DNA of 64,000 bases. Origin: Mycolicibacterium arenosum (GTDB taxonomy: Bacteria > Actinomycetota > Actinomycetes > Mycobacteriales > Mycobacteriaceae). How positions within the stretch are numbered: the stretch's first letter is position 1; every line of letters begins with the position of its first letter. Below the pieces are notes generated by a model. The model searched no databases and was not told the DNA's origin. It saw only the letters and a list, made by a program, of their open reading frames with translations. The position numbers and the translations under genes were made by a program. Below, piece after piece: positions 51,741 through 61,030 of this stretch. The stretch covers positions 62,001 to 126,000 of the forward strand of contig NZ_JANDBD010000016.1 of NCBI RefSeq assembly GCF_024320865.1, read 5' to 3'.

Positions 51741-52712
51741 GTGACCATTGCAGTGACGGGATCCATTGCGACCGACAATCTGATGCGGTTCCCTGGCAAA
51801 TTCTCCGAGCAACTGCTTGCCGATCACTTGCAGAAGGTGTCGCTGAGTTTCCTCGTCGACGACCTCGTCATCCACCGCGGCGGCGTCGCGGGCAACATGG
51901 CTTATGCGATGGGCATTCTGGGCGGCAGCCCGGTGCTCGTCGGCGCCGTCGGCCCCGACTTCGACGACTACCGCAACCATCTGACGTCGAGCGGCGTCGA
52001 TTGCTCGAACGTGCTGGTGTCCGAGACGGCGTACACCGCGCGCTTCGTCTGCACCACCGATGAGGACATGGCGCAGATCGCGTCGTTCTACCCCGGCGCC
52101 ATGTCGGAGGCCCGCAACATCAAGCTCGCCGATGTCGTATCGCGTTCCGGCGCACCGGATCTGGTGATCGTCGGCGCCAACGACCCCGATGCGATGTTCC
52201 TGCACACCGAGGAGTGCCGCAACCTCGGGCTGCCGTTCGCCGCCGACCCCAGCCAGCAGCTGGCCCGGCTCTCGGGCGACGAGATCCGCAAGCTCATCGA
52301 CGGTGCCGCCTACCTGTTCACCAACGACTACGAGTGGGATCTGCTGCTGCAGAAGTCCGGCTGGTCGGAGGCCGAGGTCATGCGGCAGATCGATCTGCGC
52401 GTGACGACCCTGGGGGAGAAGGGCGTGGATCTCGTCGGGCGCGACGGCACCTTCGTCCACGTCGACGTGCTCCCCGAGACCCACAAGGAGGACCCGACCG
52501 GCATCGGCGACGCGTTCCGCGCGGGCTTCCTCACCGGCCGCAGCGCGGGCCTCGGGCTCGAGCGCGCTGCGCAGTTCGCCTCGCTGGTCGCCACCCTGGT
52601 GCTCGAGGCGCCGGGACCGCAGGAGTGGGCCTGGGACAAGGACGCGGGCGTCAAACGGCTCACCGACGCCTACGGTGCCGACGCGGCAGCGGAGATCGCC
52701 GCCGTCCTCTAA
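51741..52712 (+). CDS. adoK: Adenosine kinase, PfkB family
   Basis: 323 residues of the ribokinase/PfkB family. The N-terminal VTGSIATDNLMRFPGKF and HRGGVAGNMAYAMGILGG form the substrate site, and the C-terminal EDPTGIGDAFRAGFL has the catalytic Asp and anion hole. M. tuberculosis Rv2202c in this position is an unusual adenosine kinase more like sugar kinases than eukaryotic enzymes. The GTG at 51741 is in a purine-poor context after a divergent 75-base gap. It converges on asnB with a four-base overlap. Confidence 0.93.
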   Translation: MTIAVTGSIATDNLMRFPGKFSEQLLADHLQKVSLSFLVDDLVIHRGGVAGNMAYAMGILGGSPVLVGAVGPDFDDYRNHLTSSGVDCSNVLVSETAYTARFVCTTDEDMAQIASFYPGAMSEARNIKLADVVSRSGAPDLVIVGANDPDAMFLHTEECRNLGLPFAADPSQQLARLSGDEIRKLIDGAAYLFTNDYEWDLLLQKSGWSEAEVMRQIDLRVTTLGEKGVDLVGRDGTFVHVDVLPETHKEDPTGIGDAFRAGFLTGRSAGLGLERAAQFASLVATLVLEAPGPQEWAWDKDAGVKRLTDAYGADAAAEIAAVL

Positions 52713-54640
52713 AGCTGCACCGGATAGTGCGGCTCACTGATCAGCGGCGTCACGCTGCGCTCGACGAAGATCGCGTGCCACAGCATGAAGATCAGCACGG
52801 TCCACAGCCGTCTGCTGTGATCGCTTGCGCCGCTTCGGTGTTCGTCGAGCATGCGGCGAACGGCGGCGAGATCGATGAGGTCGCCCGCCTGTGAGGCGGC
52901 GATGGTCTCGTTGGCCCAGTCGAGCAGCTCGCCGGCCCGCAGCCAGTGCCGAATCGGTACGGGGAAGCCGAGTTTCGGGCGATTGAGCACGTGCGCGGGC
53001 ACGATAGGCTCGAGCGCGCGGCGCAGCGCGTACTTCGTCGTCGTGCGGGTGATCTTCTGGTCGAACGGCAGCCGCGACGCCACCGCGAACACCTCGGGGT
53101 CCAGGAACGGCACCCGCAACTCCAGCGAGTTGGCCATCGTCATCTTGTCGGCTTTGACCAGGATGTCGCCGCGCAGCCACGTGAACAGGTCGATGTGCTG
53201 CATGCGCGCCACCGGGTCCCAGCCGTCGGAGGTCGCGTACAGCGCCGCGGTGACGTCGGTGTGGGTCCAGTCCGCACGGAATCCCGGCAGCGTGGCCCGC
53301 AGTTGCTCGTCGGAGAAGCTACGCGCGTTGCCGTAGTAGCGCTCCTCGAGCGTCAGCGACCCGCGGTGCAGCAGGCTCTTGCCGCGCATGCCGTCGGGCA
53401 GCGGCTTCGACGCCTTACCCAGCGACCGGCGCACCGGCTGTGGGAGGTAGTCGAACGCCTTCAGCGACAACGGCTCCCGATAGATCGTGTAACCGCCGAA
53501 CAACTCGTCGGCGCCCTCGCCGGACAGCACCACCTTGACGTGCTTGCGCGCCTCGCGGGCGATGAAGAACAGCGGTACCAGCGCCGGGTCGGCCACCGGC
53601 TCGTCCAGGTACCAGACGATCTCCGGCAGTGCGGCCACGAACTCGGCCGGGCTGACCACCTTCGTCACGTGGCGGGCGCCGATCGCCTCCGCGGATGCGA
53701 CGGCGACGTCGACCTCCGAGAAACCCTCGCGCTCGAATCCCGTCGTGAAGGTGATGAGGCGCGGGTTGTGCCGCATCGCGAGCGCGGCGATGGCCGTCGA
53801 GTCGATGCCGCCCGACAGGAACGCCCCGACCGTCACGTCCGCGCGCATGTGCTTGGCGACGGAGTCCTCGAGGACGGCGGTGATCTCGTCGTAGCGGCTC
53901 TGTTCGCGTCCTGCCACGAACGGGACCGCCGCGAACTTCGGGTGGAAGTAGCGGGTCACCTCGGGCGCCTCACCGGGGCGCACGGTCGCGTAACTGCCCG
54001 ACTCCAGCCTGCGGATCCCGCGATGCAGCGACTCGGGCTCGGGGACGTACTGCAGCACCGTGTAGTGCTGCACGGCGCGCTCGTCGATGCCGAGGTCGAC
54101 ACCCGCGGGTCCGGCGAGTTCGAGCAGGCACTTCTTCTCGGATCCCACCGCGGTGCCGCCGGGCCCGGTGGACATGTAGAGGGGCTTGATGCCGAACGGG
54201 TCGCGGGCGCAGAACAGCACCCGCTCGGCGGTGTCCCACAGTGCGAACGCGAACATGCCGCGAAGCCGGCTCAGGGCGGCGGTGCCCCAGTGGTGGAACG
54301 CCGCGACGATCGCTTCGCCGTCACCGTCCGTCGCGAACGACGCGCCGTGCTCGGCGGCCAGCTCCTCGCGCAACTCCAGATAGTTGTAGATCTCGCCGTT
54401 GAACACCAGCACGTACCGGTCCGGAGTCTCCGGCGGACCCCAGCGCAGCGGCTGGTGGCTGTGGGCGATGTCGATGATCGACAATCGGTTGAAACCGAGC
54501 ACGACATCGCCATCCGACCAGGTCCCCGGCTCGTCGGGACCCCGGTGCCGCATCAGGTGAGCGGCGCCGGACACCGCGTCCACCAGCTCGGGGGAGACGT
54601 CCGCCCAGCGGTCGGTCAGGTAGGCCAGGAGTCCGCACAC
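52709..54640 (-). CDS. asnB: Asparagine synthase (glutamine-hydrolysing)
   Basis: 643 residues. The GTG at 54640 makes Cys2 the N-terminal nucleophile (after Met removal) of the class II glutaminase domain (about 1-210; RHRGPDEPG, NGEIYNY). The synthetase domain has the PP-loop SGGIDSTAIA and GEGADELFGGY. AsnB makes asparagine from aspartate, ATP and glutamine nitrogen. Longer frames upstream would bury the catalytic cysteine and are rejected. Equivalent to Rv2201. Confidence 0.95.
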   Translation of the reverse strand: MCGLLAYLTDRWADVSPELVDAVSGAAHLMRHRGPDEPGTWSDGDVVLGFNRLSIIDIAHSHQPLRWGPPETPDRYVLVFNGEIYNYLELREELAAEHGASFATDGDGEAIVAAFHHWGTAALSRLRGMFAFALWDTAERVLFCARDPFGIKPLYMSTGPGGTAVGSEKKCLLELAGPAGVDLGIDERAVQHYTVLQYVPEPESLHRGIRRLESGSYATVRPGEAPEVTRYFHPKFAAVPFVAGREQSRYDEITAVLEDSVAKHMRADVTVGAFLSGGIDSTAIAALAMRHNPRLITFTTGFEREGFSEVDVAVASAEAIGARHVTKVVSPAEFVAALPEIVWYLDEPVADPALVPLFFIAREARKHVKVVLSGEGADELFGGYTIYREPLSLKAFDYLPQPVRRSLGKASKPLPDGMRGKSLLHRGSLTLEERYYGNARSFSDEQLRATLPGFRADWTHTDVTAALYATSDGWDPVARMQHIDLFTWLRGDILVKADKMTMANSLELRVPFLDPEVFAVASRLPFDQKITRTTTKYALRRALEPIVPAHVLNRPKLGFPVPIRHWLRAGELLDWANETIAASQAGDLIDLAAVRRMLDEHRSGASDHSRRLWTVLIFMLWHAIFVERSVTPLISEPHYPVQL

Positions 54641-54689
54641 GGCGCCAGTATGCCCGTTCGGCGAGGTGTCCCGAGACTCGGTCGCAGGG

Positions 54690-54757
54690 ACATCCCCCGG
54701 TCGCTGCGCTCCTGCCCTCCGGCACATTCCCCGGTCGCTGCGCTCCTGCCCGCCGGT
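54690..54757. repeat. Two tandem 34-base units in the asnB-ctaC gap
   Basis: Units 54690-54723 and 54724-54757 differ at only a few bases and share the 23-base core starting CCCCGGTCGCTGCGCTCC at 54695 and 54729. They lie in the 185-base divergent region that must carry the promoters of asnB and ctaC. No open reading frame is implied. Confidence 0.85.
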
Positions 54758-54825
54758 GTGGTCTACGCTGCGTAGTATTCGGCTTGCCGTACCGACTTTC
54801 CGACCTAGTTTCAGGAGGCGCCAAC

Positions 54826-55872
54826 GTGACCGCTCGCGGGTTCAAGTTGGTGGCGTTGTCAGTACTTCTCGGAGGTACTGCGCTGCTGCTCAGCGGGTGC
54901 AGCTTCGAGACGGTGTTCGGCCTCGGCTGGCCCGAGGGAATCACCCCCGAGGGCAAGATGAACCGCGACCTGTGGGTCTGGTCGGTCATCGCGTCGTTGA
55001 TCGTCGGCGTCATCGTCTGGGCGCTGATCTTCTGGACCGCGGCATTCCACCGCAAGAAGAAGACCGATACCGACCTGCCCCGGCAGTTCGGCTACAACAT
55101 GCCGCTCGAGCTGGTCCTCACCGTCGTGCCGTTCCTCATCATCTCGGTGCTCTTCTACTTCACGGTCGTCGTGCAGGAGGAGATGCTGAAGCTCGAGGAC
55201 AACCCCGAGGTCGTCGTCGACGTCACCGCCTTCCAGTGGAACTGGAAGTTCGGCTACCAGAAGATCGACTACGCGGACGGGACCTTCGACTACGACGGCG
55301 CGGACCAGGCCCGCAAGGACGCCATGGTGTCCAAGCCCGAGGGCGTCGACGAGCACGGCGAGGAAATCGTCGGCCCGATTCGCGGGATGAACCCCGAAGA
55401 CCGCAGCTACCTGAACTTCGACAAGATCGAGACGATCGGCACCAGCACCGAGATTCCGATCCTGGTGCTCCCGTCGGACCGCAGCATCCGGTTCGTGATC
55501 GCATCCGCCGACGTGATCCACGGATTCTGGGTGCCCGAGTTCCTGTTCAAGCGCGACGTCATGCCCGATCCCGAGGCCAACAACTCGGAGAACCGGTTCC
55601 AGATCAGCAAGATCGAACTGCCGAACAACGAGAACACCGGAGCGTTCGTCGGCCGCTGCACCGAGATGTGCGGCACGTACCACTCGATGATGAACTTCGA
55701 GGTGCGCGTCGTGGAGCCCGGTGTCTTCAAGCAGTACATCATGTTCCGTGAGGCCAACCCGGAGGCGACGAACGCCGACGCGTTGCGCGCGATCGGGATG
55801 CCCACCCAGGCCGTGACCACGAAGCCGTTCGACACCCGTCGCGGCGAGCAGGTCCAGCAGGCGAGCAGGTAG
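54826..55872 (+). CDS. ctaC: Cytochrome c oxidase subunit II
   Basis: 348 residues. A lipoprotein-type signal peptide ends at LLSGC (Cys25), followed by two membrane helices (about 48-70 and 95-120) and a cupredoxin domain with the CuA ligands in GRCTEMCGTYHSMM plus an upstream histidine in ADVIHGFW. It accepts electrons from the cytochrome bc complex for oxygen reduction. The GTG at 54826 has CAGGAGG at 54812-54818; an upstream ATG lacks a ribosome site. A helical insert (about 165-205, YADGTFDYDGADQARKD) is seen in actinobacterial CtaC. Equivalent to Rv2200c. Confidence 0.96.
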   Translation: MTARGFKLVALSVLLGGTALLLSGCSFETVFGLGWPEGITPEGKMNRDLWVWSVIASLIVGVIVWALIFWTAAFHRKKKTDTDLPRQFGYNMPLELVLTVVPFLIISVLFYFTVVVQEEMLKLEDNPEVVVDVTAFQWNWKFGYQKIDYADGTFDYDGADQARKDAMVSKPEGVDEHGEEIVGPIRGMNPEDRSYLNFDKIETIGTSTEIPILVLPSDRSIRFVIASADVIHGFWVPEFLFKRDVMPDPEANNSENRFQISKIELPNNENTGAFVGRCTEMCGTYHSMMNFEVRVVEPGVFKQYIMFREANPEATNADALRAIGMPTQAVTTKPFDTRRGEQVQQASR

Positions 55873-55882
55873 GGGACGACAG

Positions 55883-56302
55883 ATGCATATCGAAGCCAGG
55901 CTGTTCGAGTTCCTGACCGCGTTCTTCGCGCTCTGCGCCGTCGGGTACGCCGCGCTCACCGGGTTGTTCCAGTACGGCGGTATCGAGTGGGCGGGCGTCA
56001 CCGCACTGGTGTTGACGACCGGTCTGTCGCTGATCGTCGGGACGTTCTTCCGGTTCGTCGCACGCCGCCTCGACACCCGCCCCGAGGACTACGAGGACGC
56101 GGAGATCGCCGACGGCGCCGGTGAACTCGGCTTCTTCAGCCCGAGCAGTTGGTGGCCGTTGCTGATCGCGCTGTCGGCGTCGGTGACCGCCGTCGGCCTC
56201 GCGCTGTGGTTGCCGTGGCTGATCGCCGCGGGTCTGGTTTTCGTCCTGTCTTCCGTCGCCGGCCTGGTCTTCGAGTACTACACCGGCCCCGAGAAGCACT
56301 GA
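55883..56302 (+). CDS. ctaF: Actinobacterial cytochrome c oxidase subunit IV
   Basis: 139 residues with four membrane helices in two hairpins and a cytoplasmic loop containing FVARRLDTRPEDYEDAEIADGAGELGFF, the actinobacterial subunit IV signature. It is a small structural subunit of the aa3 oxidase within the bcc-aa3 supercomplex. It starts ten bases after ctaC. Equivalent to Rv2199c. Confidence 0.94.
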   Translation: MHIEARLFEFLTAFFALCAVGYAALTGLFQYGGIEWAGVTALVLTTGLSLIVGTFFRFVARRLDTRPEDYEDAEIADGAGELGFFSPSSWWPLLIALSASVTAVGLALWLPWLIAAGLVFVLSSVAGLVFEYYTGPEKH

Positions 56303-56473
56303 CACGCTGGGCGCAAGGTTACGAATCGGGCATCAGTTCGGCTGACCGAGGTGCCGTATGGGCCACTGCGCCATCACTTTCGGTAGGGTTGCCGAGGCGT
56401 GGTCCGCCGACGTTCCGACACGGCTTCGACGTGACACAGCGCCGAACGGGCAGTCGAGAAGGAATAGGCGTAG

Positions 56474-57283
56474 ATGAGCGGGCCGAATCCCCCTGAGCAG
56501 GATGCTCCGACACCGGACGACGAACCGGCTCAGGAGTCTCCAGCCACCGGCGAGACGGATGTCTACTCGCGCGCGTACTCCGCGCCCGAGTCGGAGCACT
56601 TCACCAGCGGGCCCTACGTGCCCTCCGCCGAGGTCGCGCTGTACGAGTACGACGACTACGCCGACGGCGATCAACCGCCCAAGTGGCCGTGGGTAGTCGG
56701 AGTCGTCGCGATCGTGGCGGCCATCGCGCTGGTCGCGTCCGTGGCCGTCCTGGTGACCCGCTCCGACAACACCAGCGTCGCGACGCCGTCCACCAGCTCG
56801 ACGACCCCGGGGGCGCCGATACAGGACGAGATCACCACCACGACGCCGCCCCCTCCGCCGCCACCCACGACGACGGTCGAGCCGCCGCCACCGCCACCAC
56901 CTCCGCCGGTGACCACCGAGGAACCACCGCCGCCGCCTCCGCCGTCGACCGAGGCGCCTCCGCCCGCCCCGCCCGAGACGCCGGCGCCACCGCCGCCCAG
57001 CGCGCCCGCGGGCCCGCGCTTCATCACGTACACCGTGACGGGCACCAAGGCGCCGCTGGACCGCATCTCGGTCACCTACACCGACGCGTCGGGCAGGCAG
57101 CGCACCCAGCAGAACGTCTACATCCCGTGGTCGCTGACCGTCACCCCGATCTCCATGTCGGAGTACGGTTCGGTGCAGGCGTCGAGCCTGCTGCGACTCT
57201 CCAAGTTGAACTGCTCGATCACCACCAGCGACGGTCAGACGATCGCCTCGCAACAGAACAACGATTGGCAGACCAGCTGCTGA
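56474..57283 (+). CDS. mmpS3: MmpS3-type membrane protein
   Basis: 269 residues. An acidic, Ser/Tyr-bearing cytoplasmic N-terminus (1-70), one helix (about 72-94, WPWVVGVVAIVAAIALVASVAVLV), a Pro/Thr/Glu-rich spacer (about 115-175, poly-Pro runs), and a C-terminal MmpS beta domain (FITYTVTGTKAPLDRISVTYTD... with two cysteines). MmpS proteins usually assist MmpL transporters; MmpS3 has no MmpL partner in M. tuberculosis or here. The 171-base gap before it has a purine-rich ribosome site but no other gene. Equivalent to Rv2198c. Confidence 0.92.
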   Translation: MSGPNPPEQDAPTPDDEPAQESPATGETDVYSRAYSAPESEHFTSGPYVPSAEVALYEYDDYADGDQPPKWPWVVGVVAIVAAIALVASVAVLVTRSDNTSVATPSTSSTTPGAPIQDEITTTTPPPPPPPTTTVEPPPPPPPPPVTTEEPPPPPPPSTEAPPPAPPETPAPPPPSAPAGPRFITYTVTGTKAPLDRISVTYTDASGRQRTQQNVYIPWSLTVTPISMSEYGSVQASSLLRLSKLNCSITTSDGQTIASQQNNDWQTSC

Positions 57284-57936
57284 TGACTTACGACGTCGAC
57301 GCCGCAGATCGCCCGCGGTTGAACTCAACGGGTCGGGATCAAACCGACCGGATTCTGCTGATCGCCTGCGCCGCAGTGTGGCTGGTGGCCCTCGGTGCGG
57401 CTGTGGCCGCCATCGTGGCCCTCGTCGATCTGGGGCAGACACAGGCGTCCGGTTCGGGGGAGCAGGACACCCCGTGGCTGCTGTACACCGTCATCGGGGT
57501 GTCGGCCCTGGTGATCATCGGGGCCATCCCACTGCTGATCCGCGCCAGGCGCACCGCGCTCGACGGCGGTGGAGGTCCGGGCCCTGACCTCGACCGGGTC
57601 GGCGCCCAGCAGAACGTGTTCGGGCCGCCGCTGGGCACCGAGACCAGGCAACGGCCGTTGTCGGGTCCGTCGATCCGCCGCGCGCCCACCCCACCCGCCA
57701 CCAGTCGGGTCGGCTTTCCGACCGCAGCGGTGGAGCAACTGTGGCTGCAGTCCACCGTCGCCATGGCCACCGCGATCGGTGCGGCTACGGCGGCCGTCGG
57801 CATCGGCACCTATCTGATGGCGTCGGGTCACGACGGCGTCGCCTGGGCCGCCTTGGCCGTGGCAGGGCTTATCACCGTCGGCATGCCCGCCGTCCCGTGG
57901 TTCTTCCTGGGCCGGTTGCGCGGCATCATCGAGTAG
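57283..57936 (+). CDS. Four-helix membrane protein (Rv2197c-like)
   Basis: 217 residues. Two helices near the N-terminus (about 24-48 and 66-88), a soluble Pro/Arg-rich middle (TRQRPLSGPSIRRAP) and two C-terminal helices (about 155-178 and 183-208). No family function is known. It starts in a TGATG overlap with mmpS3, so the two are translationally coupled, suggesting joint action in the envelope (inference). Confidence 0.85.
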   Translation: MTYDVDAADRPRLNSTGRDQTDRILLIACAAVWLVALGAAVAAIVALVDLGQTQASGSGEQDTPWLLYTVIGVSALVIIGAIPLLIRARRTALDGGGGPGPDLDRVGAQQNVFGPPLGTETRQRPLSGPSIRRAPTPPATSRVGFPTAAVEQLWLQSTVAMATAIGAATAAVGIGTYLMASGHDGVAWAALAVAGLITVGMPAVPWFFLGRLRGIIE

Positions 57937-58105
57937 CGGTTCGTCTCCGCCGGGCAGCCTTAGCGCAGAAGTCGACGCTCGGTTCGTCTCGCGAGTTTCA
58001 CGCGCCGGTTGCGGTGCGTCCGCGATCGACGACTGAGGCGAAGAAATCGCGAGCCAGGTGGGGCGCTCGGCCGCGCTGGGCCCCGTCATTCACCCGAACA
58101 GCGAA

Positions 58106-58133
58106 GCGGGGCACGCGTTTCCGCGTGCCCCGC
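58106..58133. terminator. Shared bidirectional terminator hairpin
   Basis: Perfect 12-base arms GCGGGGCACGCG (58106-58117) and CGCGTGCCCCGC (58122-58133) with a TTTC loop, GAAA (GNRA-type) when read on the minus strand. It sits between the convergent Rv2197c-like and qcrB genes, 15 bases past the qcrB stop, and can end transcripts from both sides. The remaining ~170 bases of the gap show nothing else. Confidence 0.9.
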
Positions 58134-58148
58134 CTCGTTGATCAGCGA

Positions 58149-59834
58149 TCAGTGGTGACCGTTGGAGCCGTTCGACCCGTTGCCGTTCGAGCCGACGTTC
58201 TCGTCCTGGTACTCCTTGAGAGCGGTGAGACCCTTCTGATGCGAGGCGTGGGACGCCTCGGTGAGGGCATCGCTCTCGGTCGCGGGATCGGCGAAGAGGA
58301 AGCTGCCTGTGCCGGTGGCGCCACCGGAGCCCAGCTTGTTCATCCGCTTCGGCAGCGCCGCACCCTGGTACTCCAGGGGGATCGGATGACCGTGCTCGTC
58401 GACCGGGCCGAGCGGCTGGTGCAGCTCGATGTAGGCACCGTGCGGCAGCCGCTTCAGGATGCCGGTCTCGATGCCGTGCTCGAGCACCGCGCGGTCGCTG
58501 CGCTGCAAGCCGATCGCCCACCGGTAGGTGATGTAGTAGACGATCGCGGGCAGCACGACCATGCCGATGCGGCCGATCCACGTCGTCGCGTTCAGCGAGA
58601 TGTGGAACTTGTAGGCGATGATGTCGTTCATGGCGCACATCGTCAGCAGGATGTAGAACGAGATCGCCATGGCGCCGATGGCCGTGCGGACCGGTGCGTC
58701 ACGCGGCCGCTGCAGCAGGTTGTGGTGGGCGTCGTCGCCGGTGAACTTCTTCTCCATGAACGGCCACGCGATGAGCAGGCCGAAGATGGCGCCCATGAGC
58801 AGCGCGACCCAGACCACAGCGGGGATGGTGTGGCCGAACGGGTAGAACTCCCAGGCCGGCCAGATACGCGCCAGGCCCTCGGTCCACATCATGTAGAAGT
58901 CCGGCTGGCTACCCGCCGACACCTGAGACGGCTTGTACGGACCCAATTGCCACACCGGGTTGATCTGGAGCAGACCGCCCATCAGGCCGAGCACGCCGAC
59001 CGTCATGGCGAAGAACGCGCCCGACTTCACGGCGAACACCGGCATCACGCGGACGCCGACGACGTTCTTCTCGGTGCGGCCGGGGCCGGGGAACTGGGTG
59101 TGCTTCTGGAACCACACCAGCGCGAGGTGTGCGCCGATCAGCGCCAGGATGATCGCCGGGATCAACAGGATGTGCAGCGCGTACATCCGTGGAATCCAGT
59201 AACCGGCCTCGTTGCACTGGTTACCCACGTCGCCACAGGGGAAGTCGCCGCCGAACAGCGCCCAGTGCAGCCACGTGCCGATGACCGGCATGCCGAGGGT
59301 GATCGACGACATCGCGGCGCGCAGGCCGATGCCCGACAGCAGGTCGTCGGGAAGCGAGTAGCCGAAGTAGCCCTCGAACATCGCCAGGATCAGCAGCAGC
59401 GAGCCGATGACCCAGTTGGCCTCTCGCGGTCGTCGGAACGCGCCGGTGAAGAAGATGCGCGCGAGGTGCACCATGATCGACGCCGCGAACAGCAGCGCCG
59501 CCCAGTGGTGGACCTGGCGAACGAACAGGCCGCCGCGCACCTCGAAGCTGATGTCGAGTGTCGAGGCGTAGGCCTTCGACATCTGCACACCGTTAAGCGG
59601 CTGGTACACACCGTGATACGTGACCTCGGCCATCGACGGGTCGAAGAACAGGGTCAGGTAGACGCCGGTGATCAGCAACACGATGAAGCTGTACAGCGCG
59701 ATCTCACCGAGCAGGAAGGACCAGTGCGTCGGGAAGACCTTGTTCAGCTGTCGACGCACCGCCGCTGACGGGTGGTACCGCGAATCGATCGCGTTGCCTT
59801 GGGCGGCTGTGATATCTGCAAGTTTTGGGCTCAT
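58149..59834 (-). CDS. qcrB: Cytochrome bc1 (bcc) complex cytochrome b subunit
   Basis: 561 residues, multi-helix haem b protein of menaquinol:cytochrome c reductase. Haem and quinone-site features include GEIALYSFIVLLITGVYLTLFF, QVHHWAALLF and the histidines of the fourth helix region. The C-terminal ~120 residues form a long actinobacterial cytoplasmic extension ending SNGNGSNGSNGHH. In M. tuberculosis this is the target of telacebec-type inhibitors. The ATG overlaps the qcrA stop (ATGA). Confidence 0.97.
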   Translation of the reverse strand: MSPKLADITAAQGNAIDSRYHPSAAVRRQLNKVFPTHWSFLLGEIALYSFIVLLITGVYLTLFFDPSMAEVTYHGVYQPLNGVQMSKAYASTLDISFEVRGGLFVRQVHHWAALLFAASIMVHLARIFFTGAFRRPREANWVIGSLLLILAMFEGYFGYSLPDDLLSGIGLRAAMSSITLGMPVIGTWLHWALFGGDFPCGDVGNQCNEAGYWIPRMYALHILLIPAIILALIGAHLALVWFQKHTQFPGPGRTEKNVVGVRVMPVFAVKSGAFFAMTVGVLGLMGGLLQINPVWQLGPYKPSQVSAGSQPDFYMMWTEGLARIWPAWEFYPFGHTIPAVVWVALLMGAIFGLLIAWPFMEKKFTGDDAHHNLLQRPRDAPVRTAIGAMAISFYILLTMCAMNDIIAYKFHISLNATTWIGRIGMVVLPAIVYYITYRWAIGLQRSDRAVLEHGIETGILKRLPHGAYIELHQPLGPVDEHGHPIPLEYQGAALPKRMNKLGSGGATGTGSFLFADPATESDALTEASHASHQKGLTALKEYQDENVGSNGNGSNGSNGHH

Positions 59835-61030
59835 GATGACGAGTTCCGCTCCCAGAATGCCGGTCCGACGGGCTCGATGAAGTCGCCGTTGGCGACCAGG
59901 TAGCCCTCTTCATCTATTGTCACCGGAAGTTGCGCGAGTGCGCGTGCGGCCGGGCCGAAGATCGGCCTGGCGTACTCCAGTGCGAGGAACTGCGACTGGT
60001 GACACGGGCACAGAATGCGGTGTGTCTGCTGCTCGTAGAGCGACGCCGGGCAACCCAGATGCGAACACACCTTGGTGAACGCGAACAAGGTGCCGAAATT
60101 GAAATTCTCCTGACCCTTGCGCTTCTTGACCTTGGGTAGGTCCTCCGGCCGGAGGTTGATGAGCATCACCGGATTGCGAACGCCCATCGCGATTTCGGCC
60201 AGCAGGTGCGAGGACTCGACGGTGGTGCCGTCGCCGTCGGACTCGCGCCACGGGAACACCGTCTCCATGCCGCCCGCGTCGATGTCCTCGGGCCGCATCT
60301 TCACGAAGGGCGACTCACCGGGGAGACCGGTCGAGCGCGCCATGTAGATGGTCTCGCCCTTATACCGCGGCGTCCACCCGGAGGTCCACAGAACGGCCTT
60401 CATCCCGTCGGCGGTCTGAACCACCGGCTTCCACGGGTTCTTGATCAGGCCGCCCGCGAACGCCACCAGGGTGCCGAGTCCGAACGCGCCGAGGCCGATT
60501 CCCATCGACAGCCCGACGAGCTTGCGGCGCTTGATGGTCGACTGCTCGAGAGCGTCGACCAGGTTAGCCGCGGTGGTCCGCCGGTCGAGTTCGGACGACG
60601 GGCCGTCGTGCCGGTCCTGAACCGAGATCTCCTCGGGGATGAACTTCTTCTGATAGAGCACCGCGCCGATGCCGATCGCCAGGATCGACAGGCCGAACGT
60701 CAGGCCGTAGAGCGGCGTCGCGAGCGCGTACATCAGCTCGCCCTCGGACCCGAAGGGCTGGTACTCCCACGGCCAGAACAGGAAGATCACCAGCAGCGCG
60801 AGGCCCGAAACACCGCCCAGCAGAAGCCAATACGACACCGCGCGCTCGGCGCGCTTCTCGGCCTTGGTGCCCTCGACGGGCCACCGGTTCTCCTTGAGAA
60901 TGGTCTCGACGCCGTCGATCCTGCCGCCGAGCTCAACCAGCTGCTCGGTGGTCATCTTCGACAGTTCGGCGTCGCTGGGGGTGTCCGGCTTGGCCGGCCC
61001 CTCCTTGCTCGAGTTCTCGGTGTCGCTCAT
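59831..61030 (-). CDS. qcrA: Rieske iron-sulphur subunit of the bcc complex
   Basis: 399 residues with three membrane helices (about 65-85, 100-122 and 175-197), the actinobacterial arrangement, and a C-terminal Rieske domain with CSHLGCPAS and CPCHQSQF binding the 2Fe-2S cluster. It shuttles electrons from menaquinol to the dihaem QcrC. The ATG at 61030 is chosen and overlaps the qcrC stop (ATGA). Confidence 0.97.
   Translation of the reverse strand: MSDTENSSKEGPAKPDTPSDAELSKMTTEQLVELGGRIDGVETILKENRWPVEGTKAEKRAERAVSYWLLLGGVSGLALLVIFLFWPWEYQPFGSEGELMYALATPLYGLTFGLSILAIGIGAVLYQKKFIPEEISVQDRHDGPSSELDRRTTAANLVDALEQSTIKRRKLVGLSMGIGLGAFGLGTLVAFAGGLIKNPWKPVVQTADGMKAVLWTSGWTPRYKGETIYMARSTGLPGESPFVKMRPEDIDAGGMETVFPWRESDGDGTTVESSHLLAEIAMGVRNPVMLINLRPEDLPKVKKRKGQENFNFGTLFAFTKVCSHLGCPASLYEQQTHRILCPCHQSQFLALEYARPIFGPAARALAQLPVTIDEEGYLVANGDFIEPVGPAFWERNSSS

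Noticed and set aside
56303..56473. Possible tRNA or small RNA between ctaF and mmpS3
   Set aside because: GGTTGCCGAGGCGTGG resembles a tRNA fragment, but no acceptor or TPsiC arm can be paired.
56671..57075. 134-codon Gly/Val-rich minus-strand frame
   Set aside because: Antisense of the proline runs in mmpS3.
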